DNA of 10,740 bases, taken from contig CANQSI010000024.1 in the NCBI GenBank assembly GCA_947626465.1, forward strand, positions 1 to 10,740, written 5' to 3'. Source of the stretch: an uncultured Atopobiaceae bacterium. Its GTDB lineage: Bacteria > Actinomycetota > Coriobacteriia > Coriobacteriales > Atopobiaceae. The translations under genes and the position numbers were made by a program. Positions 1 to 5,976 of the stretch are shown here, one piece after another; position 1 is the first letter of the stretch; the number at the start of each line of letters is the position of its first letter. The notes beneath the pieces were generated by a model that saw only the letters and a program-made list of their open reading frames with translations, did not search any database and was not told the origin of the DNA.

Positions 1-13
1 TCAAGCTGGCGTT

Positions 14-30
14 CTCAAGCCGAGCTTGAG
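14..30. repeat. Small perfect inverted repeat (7-base arms)
   Basis: CTCAAGC and GCTTGAG flank the three bases CGA. A further TCAAGC lies at 1-6. No T-run follows on either strand, so it is not a convincing intrinsic terminator. It may belong to the 3' end of a gene outside the window. Confidence 0.4.
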
Positions 31-122
31 GTTTGGCGCGCCGCAGAGGCCAAAAAACGCGCAAAAGGCGGGTTTGAGCGGCATTTTCGCAGCTCGCACG
101 GTGTATCGCGCGCGCTCCACGA

Positions 123-128
123 TATACT
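123..128 (+). promoter_or_regulatory. Candidate -10 element upstream of the M28-like gene
   Basis: TATACT differs from TATAAT at one base and lies in the only AT-rich patch of the 242-base leader. The same hexamer is the best -10 candidate for mazE and higB in this window. No clear -35 box is visible 16-18 bases upstream. Initiation near 135 would give a leader of about 108 bases. Confidence 0.35.
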
Positions 129-242
129 CACTCCAAATGCACCAATGCACCGGGCGCGAGCACCGCGTCCGCCCATCGCCGAAACGCAGCCAAAACGCCG
201 CGCCCAAGGGCGCATCACAGGCGAGACCGGAGGATTTGCCCC

Positions 243-2579
243 ATGGCCATGACGCGCGAGTACCTCGATATCGTTGAGGACAGCATCGATATCGCTCCCG
301 TGGGAAGCCAGGAGGAGGTGCAGGCGGCCGATTTCATGCTCGAGGCCTTCAACGAGCATGGGCTCGAGACCGAGATCCAAGATCTCTCCGCCCCGCTCTA
401 CGGGCGCCTCTTCAAGGGCATCGCGCTCGCGCTCTGCGTACTCGGAGCCGTGTTCTGCGGGCTCGGCGGCTTCGGTTGGGCGGCGCTCGGCTTCCTCCTC
501 GCGCTCGTCTTCGGCGCCTATCTCGCAACCGACTACCTCGGCATGAACCTCTTCAACGAGATAGGCCCCGTCGCGCAATCCCAGAACGTCATCGGCATCC
601 ATCGCGGCGAGGGCGCTCGCGCCGGCCGCGGGGTGCGTCCGATCGTCATCCTCGCGCGCTACGACACGGGTCGCGAGGAGCTCCTCGCAAAGCCCGGCCT
701 CGCCTCGTTCGCGCCGCTCGTGTGGCAGGTGGCGCCGTGGTGCGTGTGCATCGTGGTGTTCGGCACGCTGCTCCAGCTCTTCCAGATCATCGGCGAGCCG
801 GCCCTCATCGTCCTCTGGATCATCACCATGGTGGTGGCGCTTCCGCTCCTTTTGCTTGCAGTGAATGAGATCCTCTCCACCTTCATGAGCCTCACGGACG
901 GCGCGAACGACAACAAGGCGTCGCTCGCGGCCCTGCTCGGCGTGCTCGAGGACGTCGTGCCCTCCGACGAGGAGCGCATCAAGGTGCGCGCGGCTCAGAT
1001 GGCGCGCGCTCGCGCCGAGGCTTCCAAGGAGGAAGAGGACGAAGGCGAGGACGTGGACTACGAGGAGTACGAAGAGGTGGGCCTCGAGCCCGTGCTCGGC
1101 GTGCGCCATGGCAAGCAGGTGCTCGAGAGCATCGGCATGCTGCCCGCCACCTGCGACATCGAATACGTGAAACCGAAGACCGTCGTCACGAAGAAGCGTC
1201 GTGCGGTGGCGAGGCCGCATTCGTCGGTGGACGCAGCCGTGGCAAAGGACGAGGCGCTGCTCGCCGAGGGCGTCGCAGACGAGCTTGCGGCCGGTGCCGT
1301 GGTCGTGGAGGCAGCCGACGAGGCCATCGCCGAAGAGGCCATGCGCGCGCCTGAAGCCTGGGTGGAGCCTGAGATGGGCACCGGCGTCTCAAAGCGCCGC
1401 GCGCTTCTCTTCGACCTCCCCGACCCCTCGATCGACGAACTCGATCCGCTCGACTCGAGCGACCCCTCCATGCAGGGCACCACGTCGGTGATGGTGGAGG
1501 ACGAGCTCTCCGAACCGCGCATCGAGGTGGAAGACGTGGTGGCGAGCTCCCTTGAGGAAGCCGACGCTGGCCGCGGGCTCTTCAAGCGCCTCGGCGGCGG
1601 CAAGGGTGCTCGCCGCGGGCGTGGCCGTCGCAATCGTCGCCACGGCGAGGAGGAGCTCGTCGACGATGGGTTCGAGGAGGGCTCCGACGACAACTGGATG
1701 GGCGGCGCCACCCGCTCCTCCGACATGCGCGAGCGGCTGCGCCTGGCCGCGGATGCCGTGCGCGACGAAGCCGCGGAGGACGAGGCGCTCGCCGAGCAGG
1801 CCGCCGGTATGACGGTGAGCATGCCCGGTGTGCGCGGGGTGGCGAGCGACGTGAGGGTGGGGGAGGACGCGGCACGCGCCTTCTCGCCTGCGCCCGACCC
1901 CTTCGAGCAGAGCCTCGCCGAGGCCGAGCGCTCGATCGACGCGATCGACGACGACCTTGCGGCCGACCTCGCCGCCGAGCAGGAGGCGGATGTGACGAGC
2001 GAAGAGGAGGCGCTCGCCTCGCTCGACCAAGACCAGGAGAAGGACGAGGAGCCTCTCCCCGACGACCTCGAGGTGATCGGCGCGCCGGCCGACGAGAAGC
2101 TTCGCCAGGCCGTGCTCGACATGGGCGACGTGAACCTCGTGGCGCACGACATCTGGTTCGTGTGCGTGGGCGCGTCGTCGCTTCGGCATATGGGCACGCA
2201 GGCCTTCGTGAAGGCCCACCGCAGGGAGCTTCGCGGTTGCTTCGTGATCAACCTCGACTCCATCGGCGCAGGCGCACTCACGCTCCTCACGAACGAGGGC
2301 TACGGCGACACCCGTCGCGGGGATCGCAAGATCTCCAAGCTCTTCGACACCGCCGCCAAGGCGCTGCGCGTGCCGGTGAGCATGAACACGCACGACTGGG
2401 AGGACACCGACGTCACGCCGGCGCTCCGCCGCTCGATGCGCGGTATCACGCTCATGGGCACCGAAGACGGGAAGATCCGTGCGCTCGCCAACACGCCTGA
2501 CGACGTGTTCGAGAACATCAACAAGAGTCAGGTGGTGCAGGTGTCCGAGCTCGTGAGCGAGGTCATCCGCCGCGCCTAG
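243..2579 (+). CDS. Membrane protein with a split, degenerate M28 peptidase-like fold and a long acidic insert
   Basis: 778 residues. The ATG is chosen because GGAGGA ends 8 bases upstream; the ATG two codons later is spaced less well. The first 50 residues resemble the M28 N-terminus. Two hydrophobic stretches (about 57-97) precede an M28-like RYDTG at 139-143, and two more (about 155-181 and 185-210) precede GANDN at 220-224. Residues 240-625 are highly acidic and low complexity, broken by an Arg/Lys-rich patch at 454-467. The second half of the fold resumes near 630: WFVCVGASS (638-646), NLDSIG (670-675), NTPDD (750-754). Compared with known M28 metal ligands, Asp223 and Asp672 remain, but the His is Arg139, the Glu pair is Ser645-Ser646 and the last His is Asn750. 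Hydrolysis is therefore unlikely. An even number of membrane spans keeps both fold halves on one side, probably the cytoplasm since no signal peptide is visible. The true function is unknown; a scaffold, sensor or binding role is a guess. Confidence 0.8.
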   Translation: MAMTREYLDIVEDSIDIAPVGSQEEVQAADFMLEAFNEHGLETEIQDLSAPLYGRLFKGIALALCVLGAVFCGLGGFGWAALGFLLALVFGAYLATDYLGMNLFNEIGPVAQSQNVIGIHRGEGARAGRGVRPIVILARYDTGREELLAKPGLASFAPLVWQVAPWCVCIVVFGTLLQLFQIIGEPALIVLWIITMVVALPLLLLAVNEILSTFMSLTDGANDNKASLAALLGVLEDVVPSDEERIKVRAAQMARARAEASKEEEDEGEDVDYEEYEEVGLEPVLGVRHGKQVLESIGMLPATCDIEYVKPKTVVTKKRRAVARPHSSVDAAVAKDEALLAEGVADELAAGAVVVEAADEAIAEEAMRAPEAWVEPEMGTGVSKRRALLFDLPDPSIDELDPLDSSDPSMQGTTSVMVEDELSEPRIEVEDVVASSLEEADAGRGLFKRLGGGKGARRGRGRRNRRHGEEELVDDGFEEGSDDNWMGGATRSSDMRERLRLAADAVRDEAAEDEALAEQAAGMTVSMPGVRGVASDVRVGEDAARAFSPAPDPFEQSLAEAERSIDAIDDDLAADLAAEQEADVTSEEEALASLDQDQEKDEEPLPDDLEVIGAPADEKLRQAVLDMGDVNLVAHDIWFVCVGASSLRHMGTQAFVKAHRRELRGCFVINLDSIGAGALTLLTNEGYGDTRRGDRKISKLFDTAAKALRVPVSMNTHDWEDTDVTPALRRSMRGITLMGTEDGKIRALANTPDDVFENINKSQVVQVSELVSEVIRRA

Positions 2580-2818
2580 GCGCCGATGCCCTTCTCCTCG
2601 AGGTACGCGATGATCGGGTTGTCGCCGATGATAATGCGCCCGTCGTCGTTCAGGCAGGGGACGTAGCCGTCGCCGCCTTCGACGCGCTCGAGCCTGCGTC
2701 CCGCGTCAACAGAGCTCGTCACGTCGTAGAACGTGAAGAGATCCCCTGCGTCGTGGTCTTGGATCCACCCGATTACCCGGTGGCAATGCGGGCACGTGGG
2801 CATGTAATACAGTTCCAT
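2576..2818 (-). CDS. Glutaredoxin-like thiol-disulfide protein (CPHC)
   Basis: 80 residues, single thioredoxin-fold domain of the glutaredoxin/GST-N type. CPHC sits at 9-12 after the first beta strand (ELYYMPT), and the cis-Pro motif VPC at 53-55. The C-terminal helix ends AYLEEKG, as in glutaredoxins. The start is the internal ATG at 2818 because GGAAGGGG lies about 6 bases upstream; an in-frame ATG at 2845 has no comparable site. The stop overlaps the stop of the convergent M28-like gene by four bases (CTAG). A paralogue lies 110 bases upstream. It probably reduces disulfides or mixed disulfides in the cytosol; the electron donor and partner cannot be told from sequence. Confidence 0.85.
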   Translation of the reverse strand: MELYYMPTCPHCHRVIGWIQDHDAGDLFTFYDVTSSVDAGRRLERVEGGDGYVPCLNDDGRIIIGDNPIIAYLEEKGIGA

Positions 2819-2855
2819 GGCTGCCCCTTCCGCGCCTTGTCTCACGCTCGTCCTG

Positions 2856-2923
2856 TGATGCCCTCGCGCGCTGCGTGCCTCTCGCGCCTTGCGCGAAGCG
2901 CGAACGCCGCGGGCATCATGCCC
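2856..2923. repeat. Inverted repeats between the two glutaredoxin genes
   Basis: TGATGCCC (2856-2863) is matched by GGGCATCA (2911-2918). The right arm also forms a local palindrome, GGGCAT-c-ATGCCC (2911-2923), just beyond the stop of the upstream glutaredoxin. No U-run accompanies it, so it is at best a weak processing or pause site. Confidence 0.35.
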
Positions 2924-2928
2924 ATGAA

Positions 2929-3177
2929 TCAGTAGATCGTCGCCAGGTACTTGATGATCTCGTCCGACTCATACAACGGCTCGCCGTCGATGAACAGGCA
3001 CGGCACTTGGTGCTTGCCGCCCTCCTCGACGAGCCGATCCTTGTGCTTGGGCTCGGAGACGATATCGAAGAGCACCACGTCCTCCACGTCGTGATCCCTC
3101 ATCCAGCGGAGGACCTTCTGGCAGTAGGGGCAGGTGGGCATGTAGAAAAGCTCAAGGTGGGGGTGTTTCTCGGGCAT
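2929..3177 (-). CDS. Glutaredoxin-like thiol-disulfide protein (CPYC)
   Basis: 82 residues from the ATG at 3177, chosen because GAAGGAG lies about 5 bases upstream; in-frame ATGs at 3198 and 3222 have no such site. It has the classical glutaredoxin active site CPYC at 16-19, the cis-Pro motif VPC at 58-60, and the C-terminal SDEIIKYL helix. It shares the YMPTCP block, the DHD helix end and VPCL with the next gene downstream, so the two are tandem paralogues on one strand and could be co-transcribed. A cytosolic dithiol reductase role is inferred from the family; the physiological thiol is unknown. Confidence 0.87.
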   Translation of the reverse strand: MPEKHPHLELFYMPTCPYCQKVLRWMRDHDVEDVVLFDIVSEPKHKDRLVEEGGKHQVPCLFIDGEPLYESDEIIKYLATIY

Positions 3178-3292
3178 GGGGGCTCCTTCGCTTGCCATGT
3201 GAACATCAAGAGGCCAGTTCATAACCGCAAGCTCTTATTCCCCCGCCACGGCCTCGCCATCACGCGGATCGCCGACTATGAAGGCCGCCGAC

Positions 3293-3317
3293 GGTGCGCG
3301 CCTCTCGAGCGCGCACC
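3293..3317. repeat. Strong intergenic hairpin between sortase and glutaredoxin genes
   Basis: GGTGCGCGC and GCGCGCACC are perfect 9-base arms around a 7-base loop, 24 bases beyond the sortase stop on the minus strand. The position suits termination of the sortase transcript, but no U-run follows. It could instead limit read-through or protect the 3' end. Confidence 0.5.
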
Positions 3318-3340
3318 CCACGGGGCCGTTGTCGCATGGA

Positions 3341-4198
3341 CTATCTCACGAACACCACCACCGATCTGTCGTTTGCGGGATGTACGCCATTGGTGCAGGT
3401 GATGAGCACCAAGGCATCGCTCGCCCCCTTGGCGAGGGCGGCGGCATCGGATACGCGTGCGTTGGCCTTTCCCAGGAGTACGCCGAGCCATGCCGGCACC
3501 TCGTCCTCGGAGAGGTCGAACGAGAGCAAGCCGGAATCAGTGCTTGCCACCTTGAGCGCGCAGAGCGGCACGAAGCGCTCGCTGCGCTCGCCCGGCACGG
3601 CCCACGTGGCATCGCCCAGCTGCGCGAATGCGTCCTCCTGCCAGGCGTCGGCCAAGGGACTCAAGCGCTCGGAGGAGCCCCAGCCGAGGTTGTGGCCGTA
3701 GAGGATGCGCACCGGCTCCATGGCAGAGGAGCGGGCGTCGAGGTAGGGCAGGCCGGTTGAGTCGCGATAGCCCCAGGCGTTGTGGGTGAGGTAGTAGTTT
3801 GGAGCGTTTCCCGACGCCTGCATAACCGGGCTCGACACGGCCGTGCCCCCCACGACCACCCAGGCGGCGAGCCCGGGGTAGAGCGCCTCGGCCCTCTGCC
3901 AGCTCTGGCGTGCGCGCTCGCTCGCGGCGGCCACGCTCCTTGCGTTGCCGTCTCCTGCACCGCTCGCAGTGGCGCTGCGTCGCGTGGTGCCGTCCGGGAG
4001 CGCTACGTCCCCGGAGCTGAAGGAGTCTGGAAACGCGTCGTCTACCTCGGCAAGCGCTGCCATGGGCGCCACGGACGTCTCGCTCGTATAGCGCGCCTGC
4101 GAGCAGCCCCACAAAAGCGCGGCGCCGCCGAAGCAGGCAAGGGCCATGAAGCCGAAGAGTCGCGTAGCCCAGGTGGCTTTTCGCCGCGCCCTCACCAC
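3341..4198 (-). CDS. srtB: Class B sortase
   Basis: 285 residues. An N-terminal hydrophobic segment (about 13-31) acts as an uncleaved anchor or signal peptide, with a low-complexity stretch to about residue 100. The sortase core follows, with catalytic His169 in ILYGHN, Cys268 in LITCTN and Arg278 in NDRSVVVF. The His-Cys spacing and NDRSVVVF ending match class B sortases. The enzyme is a membrane-bound transpeptidase that cuts a sorting motif between Thr and Gly and joins the protein to peptidoglycan or pilin. It starts at GTG (4198, or the next codon GTG at 4195). The stop of the surface-protein gene overlaps this start region, so the two are probably translationally coupled and its neighbour is the obvious substrate. 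Confidence 0.9.
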   Translation of the reverse strand: MVRARRKATWATRLFGFMALACFGGAALLWGCSQARYTSETSVAPMAALAEVDDAFPDSFSSGDVALPDGTTRRSATASGAGDGNARSVAAASERARQSWQRAEALYPGLAAWVVVGGTAVSSPVMQASGNAPNYYLTHNAWGYRDSTGLPYLDARSSAMEPVRILYGHNLGWGSSERLSPLADAWQEDAFAQLGDATWAVPGERSERFVPLCALKVASTDSGLLSFDLSEDEVPAWLGVLLGKANARVSDAAALAKGASDALVLITCTNGVHPANDRSVVVFVR

Positions 4199-4845
4199 AC
4201 ATCGCCCTTAGATCCGCCGAGCTTCTTGGGCTTTCTCATCGTGAGCGCGAACCACACGACGGCAAGCGCGACGCCGAGGCCGAAGACGGCGAGGATGAGG
4301 GGAAAGGCGCCTGTCTGCGGGTAGCGTTCACTGGCGCTCGAGCCGGACGAGCCGGAAGTGCCGGAGGTGCCCTTCGCGCCCGCGCCGTCTGAGCCGGTGG
4401 CGTTGGGTGAGGTGGATGGGTTCGAGCTCGAGCCCGAGGTATTGGTGCCGCCGCCCTGGGAGTCGGTTCCAGAGCCCGTGGAGTTTGAGCCGTTGGCGCC
4501 CGAGCCGTTGGCGCCCGAGCCTCCGGTGCCCTTGCTACCGGTTGGGTCGTACTCGCCCTCCGGCGCGGTTTGATTCCCGTCATAGGAATAGTCCGGGCTC
4601 GACGAACCCCCAGAGCCGCCACTGCCGCCGGAACCACCAGTGCCCCCAGAGCCGCCCGCGCCGCCCGTGCCCTCGGGCACCGCGTCCGCGAGCCACGTGG
4701 GCGCATCGGTGGCCACGCTCGCACGTGGCCTTGCCTCGGCAATCGTCATCATCCCTAGCGCCGCCGCAAAGCAGACGAGGGCGAAGAGCAGCGCGAGCCG
4801 TTCCTCGTGGGTGAGGCGTATGTGCATCTGTCCAATGTGTTTCAT
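4192..4845 (-). CDS. Gly/Ser/Thr-rich cell-wall-anchored protein with YPQTG sorting signal
   Basis: 217 residues from the ATG at 4845, which has AGGAGG 6 bases upstream; the open frame extends to 4971 but lacks a better site. A signal peptide has hydrophobic residues about 17-34 and a likely cut after AEA (36-38). Residues 58-172 are a low-complexity stalk with GGSGG runs (61-80), a GSGAN duplication (109-118) and Thr/Asn/Ser-rich sequence, with no recognisable globular domain. The C-terminus is a complete sorting signal: YPQTG at 175-179, hydrophobic segment 181-203, then RKPKK. Its stop overlaps the class B sortase start. It probably serves as a wall-linked spacer or is glycosylated; the function is unknown. 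YPQTG replaces the common LPXTG. Confidence 0.85.
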   Translation of the reverse strand: MKHIGQMHIRLTHEERLALLFALVCFAAALGMMTIAEARPRASVATDAPTWLADAVPEGTGGAGGSGGTGGSGGSGGSGGSSSPDYSYDGNQTAPEGEYDPTGSKGTGGSGANGSGANGSNSTGSGTDSQGGGTNTSGSSSNPSTSPNATGSDGAGAKGTSGTSGSSGSSASERYPQTGAFPLILAVFGLGVALAVVWFALTMRKPKKLGGSKGDVW

Positions 4846-5150
4846 GGAAGACCTCCTGCCATGCGGCGCCGCTGGTGCGGTGCCCCGAGGGCGTTCCAGG
4901 CGGACGCGACGCGATACGCAGCGGCGGGCGAGGAATGCCACGCACGAGGGGGCCTGGCGCCCTCGGGGCAACGTGGGCGATCAGCATTGCAGGTGGACCT
5001 TGCAAAAATGTGGCGTTGGACACACCGGGGGCCCACGTCGAGCCGACCAACGAACTCCCCGTTCGCCATCAAGCCCAGCGCCAGCGCCACGTGCGAAATA
5101 CACACGCCATCGCCACACGCCTCAAAGAGAAATGAGCGCGCGAAACCCTG
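4846..5150. other. Gene-free spacer upstream of the surface-protein gene, with a long inverted repeat
   Basis: No credible gene. The main structure is an inverted repeat: 4882-4901 pairs with 4952-4969, with 12 bp (GCCCCGAGGGCG side) and 6 bp (CCAGGC side) separated by a two-base TT bulge; the loop is 50 bases. It would lie in the 5' leader of the minus-strand surface-protein/sortase transcript, ending 37 bases before the start codon. I could not identify a convincing promoter for that transcript. Confidence 0.5.
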
Positions 5151-5159
5151 TGATAAAAT
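5151..5159 (+). promoter_or_regulatory. Extended -10 promoter for tRNA-Gly
   Basis: TGATAAAAT fits an extended -10 (TGn followed by TAAAAT) 15 bases upstream of the mature tRNA 5' end. No good -35 hexamer is present at the expected distance, as is common for extended -10 promoters. Confidence 0.5.
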
Positions 5160-5174
5160 CTCCACACCTCATAC

Positions 5175-5249
5175 GCGGGCATCGCCAAGTGGTAAGGCAA
5201 CGGCTTCCCAAGCCGTCATCCGCGGGTTCGAATCCCGTTGCCCGCTCCA
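5175..5249 (+). tRNA. tRNA-Gly (CCC anticodon)
   Basis: The cloverleaf closes. The acceptor GCGGGCA pairs with TGCCCGC. The D-arm has AAGTGGTAA, the anticodon stem ACGGC/GCCGT encloses TTCCCAA (anticodon CCC), and the T-arm GCGGG/CCCGT encloses TTCGAAT. Discriminator T and CCA are encoded at 5246-5249. It decodes GGG glycine codons. It is preceded by an extended -10 and followed by a GC-rich hairpin. Confidence 0.97.
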
Positions 5250-5259
5250 AGCACCCCCT

Positions 5260-5284
5260 CGTGCCCTGCCCCGCGCAGGGCACG
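5260..5284 (+). terminator. Hairpin downstream of tRNA-Gly, probable terminator
   Basis: CGTGCCCTGC and GCAGGGCACG form a perfect 10-bp stem with a 5-base loop, starting 11 bases after the tRNA. Only a short TTT follows at 5290, so the U-tract is weak. Confidence 0.6.
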
Positions 5285-5317
5285 CGCAGTTTCATAGCGT
5301 AGATTGAGCCGCCCACG

Positions 5318-5467
5318 CGGCATTCGCCGGTCGTGGCATGCCAGCTGCAGCGCGTGTGGGGACATCTCGGCATTCGCCGGCAGTGGCATGCTGGTTGTAG
5401 CGCGGGTAGGGGCAACTCGGCATTCGCCGGTCGTGGTATCCAACTCGCAGCATGTCAGCCAGCTTGC
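5318..5467. repeat. Three degenerate 50-base tandem repeats
   Basis: The block CGGCATTCGCCGG begins at 5318, 5368 and 5418, exactly 50 bases apart. Similarity extends through a GTGG(C/T)AT block; the first two units match over most of their length and the third decays after about 24 bases. Each core can form a tiny hairpin, CGGC-ATTC-GCCG. No coding frame stands out and no cas gene is nearby. Confidence 0.75.
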
Positions 5468-5475
5468 GACTCCAT

Positions 5476-5569
5476 CACCAAATGGTGGCTAACTCCTCGC
5501 GCCGAATGATGGCCAGCTCCTCCCGTCGCGCCGGATGGCGGCTGGCCCCTCCCGTCACGCCGCATGCCC
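5476..5569. repeat. Left cluster of CGCC-GGAT-GGCG mini-hairpin repeats
   Basis: Four units have cores at 5476-5487 (CACC-AAAT-GGTG), 5500-5511 (CGCC-GAAT-GATG), 5529-5540 (CGCC-GGAT-GGCG) and a decayed one near 5558-5569 (CGCC-GCAT-GCCC). Spacing is 24, 29 and 29 bases, with CTCCT/CCCCT-like sequence between them. The first unit keeps a perfect stem through a paired change (A-T for G-C). Three more units lie at 5879-5969. Confidence 0.65.
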
Positions 5570-5579
5570 TCTCCTTTTA

Positions 5580-5644
5580 CGCCGCCAAGCCACGATTTCG
5601 GAGCGCCGTGGTCTTCGGTGCACCGAAATTGTGGCTTGGCGGCG
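5580..5644. repeat. 22-base inverted repeat with an internal TTCGGTGCACCGAA palindrome
   Basis: 5580-5601 is complementary to 5623-5644 with a single G/T mismatch that still wobble-pairs in RNA. The right arm also belongs to a 14-base perfect palindrome (5614-5627), so two alternative structures compete. This is the largest of three hairpins sharing the TTCGG(TGCAC) block. Confidence 0.8.
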
Positions 5645-5702
5645 ACCTCCCAGTTCTTCGGGATACCGAACCCGACGCTACGAGCCCGAGGCCTCGTGTG
5701 GG

Positions 5703-5743
5703 GCCGTATTCGGTGCACACGGGTTTCGTGCACCGAATACGGC
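5703..5743. repeat. Perfect 16-base inverted repeat, TTCGGTGCAC hairpin family
   Basis: GCCGTATTCGGTGCAC at 5703-5718 is matched by its exact reverse complement at 5728-5743 around a 9-base loop. The loop-proximal half of the arm repeats the TTCGGTGCAC block of the neighbouring hairpins; the base of the stem is different. A smaller related stem, TTCGG-GATA-CCGAA, lies at 5657-5670. Confidence 0.85.
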
Positions 5744-5777
5744 ATCCCGCGTTATCGCCACCTGCGCCGCCCGAGCA

Positions 5778-5818
5778 CGTTTTCGGTGCAGCCGAAGACC
5801 ACGGCCGCACCGAAAACG
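5778..5818. repeat. 12-base inverted repeat, TTCGGTGCAC hairpin family
   Basis: CGTTTTCGGTGC (5778-5789) pairs with GCACCGAAAACG (5807-5818). One A/C mismatch (5790/5806) and three further pairs (5791-5793 with 5803-5805) extend it to a 9-base loop. It is the third member of the family in 240 bases. Confidence 0.8.
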
Positions 5819-5878
5819 CGCTCAGTCGGCGTAAGTACTCTGGGAGGGCGCCTGGCTTTTGGCGGAAACACGCCTGCG

Positions 5879-5969
5879 CGCCGGATGGCGGCTGGTCATC
5901 ACCACCAAGACCAAATAACCTCCCTGCGCGCCGGATGGCGGGTGGGCCTCCCCTTCGCGCCGGATGGCG
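5879..5969. repeat. Right cluster of CGCC-GGAT-GGCG mini-hairpin repeats
   Basis: Identical 12-base cores lie at 5879-5890, 5929-5940 and 5958-5969, spaced 50 and 29 bases, each preceded by T(G/T)CG and followed by G(C/G)TGG. They match the core at 5529-5540. The last unit ends eight bases from the toxin stop codon. Together with 5318-5818 this fills the whole tRNA-Gly to mazF interval, and I see no gene in it. Confidence 0.75.
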
Positions 5970-5976
5970 GGTGGTC

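Noticed and set aside
15..1220. Long open frame on the minus strand opposite the M28-like gene
   Set aside because: High-GC shadow: His/Arg/Glu/Leu-rich translation without domains or ribosome site, and the plus strand has a clear coding gene.
4580..5050. 156-residue minus-strand frame over the surface-protein start
   Set aside because: It overlaps the signal-peptide region of the surface-protein gene in another frame and the leader hairpin, with no ribosome site.
5318..5467. CRISPR array
   Set aside because: Only three units, repeats are not well conserved beyond about 22 bases, the supposed spacers resemble one another, and no cas genes are present.
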